Shown: positions 57,140-64,000 of the stretch, piece by piece
Layout of the letters: each line of letters starts with the position of its first letter
Position numbering within the stretch: the first letter of the stretch is position 1
DNA from: Excoecaria cochinchinensis
Taxonomy: Eukaryota > Streptophyta > Magnoliopsida > Malpighiales > Euphorbiaceae
Assembly: GCA_947683425.1 (NCBI GenBank)
Contig: CANTUQ010000058.1
Span: forward strand, 16,803,501 to 16,867,500
Direction: 5' to 3'
Length of the DNA stretch: 64,000 bases
Notes under the pieces: model-generated
What the model was told of the DNA's origin: nothing
The model's database searches: none
Seen by the model: only the letters and a program-made list of their open reading frames with translations
Translations under genes and position numbers: made by a program

Positions 57140-59574
57140 ATGGCCTCCAGTCGTGGTCGGTCAATAGATAGGAGTTTTATGGAGGAGTACAGGGATAAGC
57201 CGGCGGCTGAGCATTTTTCCAGATTAGGACCTCGGGAAGTAGCTAAGATTCCTTCTAAATATGGCCTTCCTGATGATGTGTTTGTAATGCCCTGCCCTAA
57301 TTCCATGGTGGTGAAGGATGGGCCTTTCGGCCACCAGAAAAATGAGTAGTTCATTTGCCACCTTTGGAGCTTGGATGCTGGACTGAGGCTCCCGTTTGGT
57401 GCCTTTGAGATGGCAATATTGGAAGGTTATGGGATTGCCCCAAACCAGCTGCATTCGAACGGGTGGAGGTCGGTGGCCTGCTTCAAGATTTTCTGTAAGA
57501 TAGAGGGAGTGGCTCCGACTCTGGACCTCTTCACCCACTTCTTATACATTTCGGGTCGGAGTGATGGAACGAAGTACTTCTTCACTAGCTGACCGAAAAG
57601 AAAACTCGTCCACATTCCCACCTCGATGAAAGGATACAAGGAGAGGTATTTTTTGGTTGGGATGACCGGTGGGTTTGGCGTGCGGTTTACCTGATCGGAG
57701 GGAGCCACCATCTTGAAGGACCAAGCCATCGGTCAGCCTTTGTACGAGGTCGACATCAAGAAATTGATGGACGCCGTGGAGAGGCAAAGGGAACCCTACA
57801 AGTCTGACTTTCTCCTGGGGACGTTGTTTGGGTCCTCTAGCTCCGAGTCTGGCGCAAATGCAAAACGTGAGCATTGGGATTGTAGTAGAGGGAGCAGCAT
57901 GAGTTGACAATCATGCATTGCATGTGCACTTATCTTGTTTAATTTTTCTGAAAAGGATACTTATCTTGTTTGTCTTTGTGATATAGCTATGATGGCTGGA
58001 GGGGATGACATAAAACGGCAGCTCTCCGTTTGGGCTAAGGCCAAAAGGGATGCCGAGCGGGCTGCGAGGGAGGAGAAGAAGGCAAAGAAAAGGAAGATCC
58101 TACCCGCTTCCGAAGTGCACGCTTCGCGGGGTCCAGTGGATGCTCCTACCACCGCTGCACCGATTGCTGCTGCCAACCCCGCCTCTCACCTGGCTCTGAT
58201 CATTTCAGGTCCCACAGCCCCCCCAATCTGATGCTGAGGGTCGGCGTCCATCCCATCGGCTACTGTTGAGGGAGGAGTCTGATTCCGATGAAGCACAACC
58301 AGCTTTCATTCCTCCTAACACCCAGCTTTAATGGAGGTCGCCCAGAAGAAAGCTGCGGAGCTGGTGGCTGCCTCGAACGCCCGAGTGGCAGCAAAAGGCA
58401 AGGCGCCAATGCAAGGTGAGGCGACCCGGCGAGCTGCAGGGGAACCCCTGAGAGGCGAACTGTGCCCTTGAAGGACGTGCTGAGGGAGAACTTCAGCAAT
58501 GACTGGTCGTTGGGCAATAAACTAGTTGTCAGTTACCTTTGCCGAGGTATCCTTCAAGATGACGACTTCAAGGCCATGGGAGATCCCAGCTTGCTCGGCC
58601 TGGAGTGCAGCATGCTCAACCAGCAGAGCCTGGAGGTGAGACTTGGCCAGCTCATTTCATGATGTCTAGGGATTGACGTTACTTTCCTTTACTGATGCTT
58701 TTGTTTTTTGTTATTATTTTTTAGCTGATCAAAAGGGGCTTGCGCATGCACGACATGGCGAGCGTCTTGGAAGCAAGGTCAAAGGATGCTGCCAAGGCGA
58801 AGGGGGAGGCAGATGCTCAACGTAATGCTGCCCAGAAAGAGACCTTTGTCCTTCGCTCGGAGGTGGCAGACCTGAAGAAGGAGGCCTCTCGGCATGCCCA
58901 GGAGCTAAAGACTCGACTAGGCGAGGTCGATCGCTTGAAGGGAGAAGTCTTGCGCCTGGCTGCTGATAGCGCTCAGTGCAAGAGATTTGAAGAAGAGGTG
59001 AGCAGACTGAGCATTGAGTGCAAGCTTTTGGGCACTGAGAATGCCAAAGCCAAGGAAGAGAGGGGTAAAGCCTTGGCAGAATGTGACCATCTTTGGGCTG
59101 AGCGGGATTCGCTGAAGGCTACTTTGGAGGACAAGGAAACCTCCTGGATGAAGAAGCTTGAAGAGGAGCTTGCCTCTCAAAAGGAGCAGCTTCTTGATCA
59201 ACTGGGAGAGGCTCAAGGAAAGTTGCTGTCTCGGCTAATCTATAAGGCCAAGAGGCGCTTCTCTGGAGCCGATCTCGACTGGATGGAGGACTCGAGTGCT
59301 CTACCCAATTCGCCATCTAGTGATGATGAGGAGGAGGCTTCTATAGAGGAGGCGACCGACAAAGCGCCATCATCTCTGGAAGATCCTTTGCCATTTGAAG
59401 TTCAGCTAGAAGTGCCCTCTGGAGCTGAGGTTGGCGCTTCTTTACCAGCGGAGCCAATCTCTCTCAGCCTGCTATCAAGCCAGATGCAGATCCTACTGTC
59501 GAGCCGAGTGTAGAGCCAACTGCTGATTAGGTCTCAGCTCCTGCTATTGTAAAAATTGTAAATATAGAAACTTA
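57140..59574 (+). pseudogene. E3 antisense gene, decayed
   Basis: The same three-exon structure can be drawn: 57140-57866, 57987-58635 and 58725-59574 (donors GTGAGC and GTGAGA; acceptors ATATAG and TTTTTAG). Exon 1 keeps the Transposase_28-like core (LRLPFGAFEMAILEGYGIAP) but has TAG at 57347-57349 where E1 has TGG, TGA at 57590-57592 where E1 has CGA, and another TGA near 57692, also at CGA. Exon 2 has frameshifts. Exon 3 is an open coiled coil to about 59465, then shifts frame. Confidence 0.8.
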
Positions 59575-60253
59575 GATTAGATTTTCTATTGTATACTTTA
59601 TTTTTTGTACTGATTTTTGTAAACTGTATAGTCTATTGTTTCTTCAATAAATTGCAACTTTTGTGCAAATTGTAAACTTTCAAAGTTATGAATTGCCATT
59701 TTTCAATAACTTGTATAATTGCATATAATTTGCTAATGTGATCGACTGATTAATCGTAGATACTTCCTGAATTGGAATTAATAACTTTCAAGGCCAGCGA
59801 ATGACTTTTTAGCCTCGTATATACTTAGAATTAGGTGAACAGTTTCGTACATCAAGTTAGCATTTTTAATTTGCCTTTCAATCCGTGATTGCTGGGCAAC
59901 ACTTAACTTGGGAGAAACTTTTACTATAGCTTGACCCTCGCGTCTTCGGTTCGGGATTGGCGTCGAACCTAGCGAATGAGCCAGTGGAAATTAGGCGATT
60001 TTCGTATCTTCGGATCGATAATATCGTCGATCCTAACGGATGAGCTGATGGTGATTTGTGATTTCCGTATATTCGGATCGGGAATATTGTCGATCCTAAC
60101 GGATGAGCTTGTCCTGCAAACAAATGGATTTTAACTTTTGCATTTTTAGCTTGGAATGAGCATCAAGACTAGTGTATAAATTGTACCATACATGCCTTTT
60201 ACAGAGATGAAGAAGAATTTCTTTATTGATTGAATTCGATTCCCGATATATTA
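59575..60253. other. E3 spacer with a different tandem repeat
   Basis: Non-coding. AATAAA for the antisense gene is near 59646. A 63-64-bp tandem repeat (about 2.7 copies) spans 59941-60115 with the core CGTATCTTCGGATCG...GTCGATCCTAACGGATGAGC. It is unrelated to the 43-bp unit of E1 and E2. Confidence 0.75.
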
Positions 60254-60381
60254 TTACATGTGGTACTTCTTGAGTACTTCAACATTCCAGCTCCTGGGGA
60301 TGTCTTGCCCATCTATTGTTCGAAGCTTGTATGTGCTCGAGCTTGTATGTGCTCGAGCTTAAGACTTTGGAGACTTCATAG

Positions 60382-61116
60382 TAGGGGTGGGCATCGGTCA
60401 AGTTCGGGTCAACCCGAACCGAACCCGAACAACCTGAATCCCGAAATTTCACTAAAAATGCCATCCGAACTGACCCTAAACTATATTAGGGCCCCAAACC
60501 TAATAACTCGAATATTTTCGGGTCCCGAACCGAATAATCCAGATTAACCCGAAAATTCAACCATTTGAAAAAAATAAAATAAAACTCAACCAAAAAAAAT
60601 TCAGATCAAATCTCAACCACATCAAAGCAAAGAAATATAATCAAAGAAAAGAAATAAATTCAAAAAAGGAAAATCAAAAAGACAATTTCAATTAAACTAA
60701 AATTATGTCACGTAAAAAAAAAAAAGAAAATTCAACAATCTGGAAAAAAAATTAAACCAAAAAACTTGTATCTCAACCATATTAGATCTCAACCATATCA
60801 AAGTAAAGAAAAAAATTAAAAAGACAAAAAATAATAAAAACCTGCAATATCTCATCACGCAAAAAAAAAAAGAAAGAAAAGAAAAAACCCAGATCTTTGC
60901 TTTCTCATAGTTAGATCTGGGTTTTTTCTTTGTTTTTATTTTTTTTTTTAGGTCATCCTCATTGGATTAACAGATGGTGTGTGTGTGAGAGAGAGAGAAG
61001 GAGGTGAAGAAGAGGGAGGAAAAGGAGATGGGGTGTGTGTGTATACGTGAGAGAGAGAGAGAGAGAGAGAGAAGAGGCGTGAAGGAGAGGGAGGAGACAA
61101 GGAGAAGGAGAGGAGG

Positions 61117-61158
<42 letters not shown>

Positions 61159-61403
61159 TGGGTGGGGGGGCTGCTGTGTGTGTGGGTGAGAGGAAGGAGA
61201 GGGAGTGGGTGAGTGGAAAGAGAAAAGAAAAAAAAAGGTTTATATATAAAATTTCAGTCGGGTTCGGGTTTGTTTATTTTAACCCAAACCCGAAATATTC
61301 CAAATTCATAGACCCGAACCGAACCGAATACACCAAATAATCCTATCCGAATTAATATTTTGGATCGAGTTATTCGGGTCGGTTCGGATTTTGGCCACCC
61401 CTA
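60382..61403. mobile_element. hAT-like non-autonomous element, 1022 bp
   Basis: A perfect 8-bp duplication CTTCATAG (60374-60381 and 61404-61411) flanks ends TAGGGGTGGGCA and TGGCCACCCCTA (inverted, 11 of 12). Subterminal CCCGAACC motifs are abundant in both orientations. The interior holds A-rich stretches and (GA)n/(GT)n runs (60980-61200). No transposase. Confidence 0.93.
60980..61200. repeat. (GA)n/(GT)n microsatellite region
   Basis: Several GAGAGA and GTGTGT runs separated by GGAGG-rich links, inside the hAT-like element. The ORF drawn through it (61004-61189) is low complexity. Confidence 0.9.
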
Positions 61404-62480
61404 CTTCATAGGGCCCTTCCCAGTTTGGCATTATCTTCCCAACTCCTGCATTTCTCGAGCCTATATTCGTCTTTCTGAGTACCAGATCACCAACATTGAA
61501 AGCTCTAGACTTCACCTTTGTATTATGGTATCTGGCAACCCTCTGCTTGTAGGCGGCGATTTTGGAGTAGGCTTCCTCCCTCCTTTCTTTTATCAAGTCT
61601 AGGTCCTGACATCTCTCTTGGACGGCGTTTGATGAGTGCCCATCCTTGGTAAAGTTCTGCAAGACCATAGGATACTTTGCAGTTCTTCAGTCCAGTTGCC
61701 CTTCGCCTCACCCAGCCGTTTCTTCAGCCCCTCCAGAATGGTCCAATTAGAGACCTCTGTCAACCCGTTGCTCTGAGGGTGTGTGACTGAGGTGAATCTC
61801 AGGCTGATGTTCAAGCCTTGGCAGAAATTTTTGAAGGTGGAACTGTCGAACTGCTTGCCATTATCTATAATGAAGATGTTGGGTAAGCAATACCTGGAGA
61901 TGATGTTCTTCCATGCAAAGCTTTTCACCCTCTCTGCTGTGATCATTGCTAGAGGCTCTGCTTCGATCCATTTGGAGAAGTGGTCGACTGCTATAATGAG
62001 AAACTTCATCTGCCTTTTACCTTGAGGGAAAGGTCCCAGGATGTCCAGGCCCCATTGGTCAAATGGCCATGCGATTCCAATCGGCTGTTAGTCTGCTCCG
62101 GGCTGTCTCATGACCCTTCCATGAATCTGGCATTGCTTGCATCTTCTTACTTTCTCCTGGGCATCTCTAAAAATACTGGGCCAAAAGTATCCGGTCTGGA
62201 GTACTTTTCTTACCATAGCTCTACTAGCTTTGTGTGCCCCACAAATGCCTTCATGGACCTCTCTCAAGATGTAGTCTCCTTTTTCCTCCGTTACGCATTT
62301 GAGCCAAGGATGACTGAAAGCTTTTTTGTACAAATCACCATTAATAATGGAGTAATTGAGGGATTTGCGTGATACCTTTAGGGCTTCGATCTTATCCTCC
62401 GGTAGTTGCCTTGTTTGCAGGTACCGCTTGATCGGGCTCATCCAGGTTTTTTCCCCTTGATCAATCTCCATCATTTTCGG

Positions 62481-64000
62481 CTCGTCTAAGGAGGAGGAGG
62501 CTTGGTCGATGACAGTAATGTTTTCTTCTATTCTCTTTGTTCGAAGGCAGACATTTTTGCAAGCCGATCGGCATCTAAAGTTTGGTCCCTTGGCACCTTC
62601 TGGAGATTCTAGTCTGATCCAGATTCCTCGAGTATTTTGAATGTGGCCTTGACTTTCGCCAGGTACTGGATCATGTTGGTTTCTCTGGCTTTAAATGTGC
62701 CCATGACTTGGCTTGTTACGAGTTGGGAGTCGCTCTTGATGGTTACTGACTCCGGTCGGATGGCTTGGAGTAGTCTCAACTCATGAAGGAGCGCCTCATA
62801 CTCTGCCACATTATTAGAAGCTTTGAAGGTAAGTAGTATTGTGTACCTTATTGCGATGCTTGAGGGGCCTATTATTACAATGTCCACGCCTCCTCGGGTA
62901 TCGTTTGCGCCGTCTAAAATCATTTTCCATTTTTGAAGCTTGGGTTGACTGTCGGGCTCTTTGCCGGCGAACTCAGCAACAAAATCTGCTAGAGCCTGGA
63001 CCTTTATTTTGCCCTGGGCTCGTACCTCACATCCCACGACTGTACCTTGATTGCCCATCCCACCATTTTGCCCTCAAGGTCGGGGGTCTGGAGAATTTTT
63101 CTGATTGGATGACTCGACCGAACCACAATCGTGTGCGCCTCGAAGTATTGTCTTAGCTTTCTCGTGCACATCATGAGGGCAATGATGAGCTGCTTGATTG
63201 GATCCTTTTTCAATTCTACACCTCTAAGCACTTGGCTCACATAATATATAGACAGTTGTCGGGTTCCTTCTGCAACGGCTTTACTAGAGGTAGATAAGTA
63301 GAGATACAAGTTTTCACCTGGGATCGATCGATTGAGCAATGGCGGGTTGGTGAGGAATTTTTTTAACTCTTCAAAAGCTTGCTGGCAGTCTGCTCCCCAG
63401 CTGAAAGTCTCATTCTTCCTCAGCTTCTTGAAGAAAGGAGTGCATCACTTGGCTGAGGAGGAGATGAATCTTCCAAGGGCAGTGATTCTCCCATTCAGCT
63501 TCTGAACATCTTTTATGCTTTTAGGGGCTTGCATCTCAAGGATGGCCTTTATTTTCTCTGGGTTGGCTTCAATCCCCCTTTGAGAAACCATGAAGCCCAA
63601 AAATTTTCCCGATGGGACCCCGAAGACGCACTTCTCAGGGTTGAGCTTCATCTAAAATTTATTCAATGTGCAAAAAACTTTTGCCAGATCAGCAGGGTGT
63701 TCTTCAGGGCTCTTGCTCTTGACGATCATGTCGTTCACATATACTTTCACGTTCTGCCCGATTTAGTCTTTAAAAATTTTGTTCATTAGACGCTGATACG
63801 TGGCACCTGTATTTTTCAGACTGAACAGCTTCACCTTGTAACAGAAGGTTTCGTCGTTTGTGATAAAACTGGTCTTCTCCTGATCTAAGAGCCACATCAG
63901 GATTTGATGGTAGCCAGCGTATACGTCGAGGAGGGAGTAGATTGCATGGCCTGTAGTGGCATCTACCAGTCGGTCTATGCTTAGCAGGTGGTAGCTGTCT
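62481..64000 (-). pseudogene. E3 pol, RT and RNase H portion, cut by the window edge
   Basis: Minus strand: archaeal-type RNase H (62609-62980; DGANDTRGGVDIVIIG, NNVAEYEALL, IKSDSQLV), degenerate gypsy RNase H (63004-63340; LYLYLSTSSKAVAEG) and reverse transcriptase palm/thumb (63341-64000; LNPEKCVFGVPSGKFLGFMV). Frame breaks are frequent. Text upstream of the YVDD region continues beyond 64000. Confidence 0.85.

Larger units (their letters stand above)
60254..62480 (-). pseudogene. E3 pol, integrase portion, interrupted
   Basis: Integrase text is clear: HEGICGAHKASR and C-x2-C zinc finger (62100-62300), VDHFSKWIEAEPLAMI, IDNGKQFDSSTF (second catalytic Asp) and HPQSNGLTEV (catalytic Glu). 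About 110 bp present in E1 are missing near 61620 (between GTHQTP and ERCQDLD). A hAT-like element (60382-61403) splits the C-terminal GPYEV...KVL segment. The frame ends at TAA 60254-60256. Confidence 0.85.
56063..64000 (-). mobile_element. E3: older Tat-type element, 3' portion, runs off the window
   Basis: Same plan and orientation as E1: 3' LTR 56063-56562, PPT, antisense gene (57140-59574, plus), repeat spacer, integrase, RNase H domains and reverse transcriptase on the minus strand, truncated at 64000. Shared LTR core phrases (ACCAGGCGT, AAGTTAGTAGCTT) show relatedness, but the LTR is 500 bp and diverged. Many stops and indels mark it as older. The candidate left duplication is ATACG (56058-56062); its partner is outside the window. 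Confidence 0.93.

Noticed and set aside
61004..61189. Arg/Glu-rich ORF
   Set aside because: Translated (GA)n/(GT)n microsatellite.

Overview
The window reads as AT-rich intergenic chromatin of a plant nuclear genome, most likely a eudicot. It holds layered LTR retrotransposons, Mutator-like (MULE) and hAT/Harbinger-type DNA elements, GT-AG introns and two small host genes. The genus cannot be named from sequence alone. Only about 2.7 kb (36.5-39.3 kb) looks like an ordinary gene pair; nearly everything else is mobile, decayed or repetitive.

Layout. (1) 1006-11194: complete Ty3/gypsy element of the Tat type (E1), coding on the minus strand, with 467-bp LTRs, TSD ATAAT, gag-PR-RT-RNaseH-archaeal RNaseH-integrase, and a three-exon gene on the opposite strand near its 3' LTR. 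(2) 12160-22457: decayed MULE with long modular inverted repeats, a transposase and a plant-mobile-domain gene; a 2.7-kb LTR-like element sits inside the transposase. (3) 24346-25723: non-autonomous foldback MULE of the same lineage with a perfect 9-bp TSD. (4) About 26.65-32.9 kb: Pack-MULE-like region with intron-bounded exons of MEMO1-like and VPS2/CHMP2-like genes and a minisatellite. (5) 34.9-36.2 kb: strongly strand-asymmetric decayed minisatellite. (6) 36.5-39.3 kb: head-to-head host genes MZT1/GIP1 (minus) and an unrecognised three-exon gene (plus). (7) 39.8-41.8 kb: nested MITE-like elements; 42663-43303: complete TRIM. (8) 46206-52688: complete non-autonomous relative of E1 (E2), plus orientation, TSD GTATT, with gag and the antisense gene but no pol. 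(9) 54825-55502 hAT-like MITE; 55717-55953 Copia-type LTR cut by the next element. (10) 56063-64000: third, older relative (E3), running off the window, with a 1022-bp hAT-like insertion in its integrase region.

Most interesting system: the antisense gene shared by E1, E2 and E3. In all three it has its own TATA box, a conserved 5'UTR splice donor, two coding introns at the same places and a poly(A) signal facing that of the sense gene across a tandem-repeat spacer. In a 360-bp stretch of exon 1, E1 and E2 differ at 14 positions, of which 13 are silent. E2 lost all of pol yet kept gag, PBS, PPT, LTRs and the antisense gene, and its LTR pair is the more similar one (6 versus 14 differences). 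This fits a deletion derivative mobilised in trans for which the antisense gene is worth keeping. Antisense ORFs are known in Tat elements as a class; the conserved promoter/intron structure and constraint seen here are the parts worth testing.
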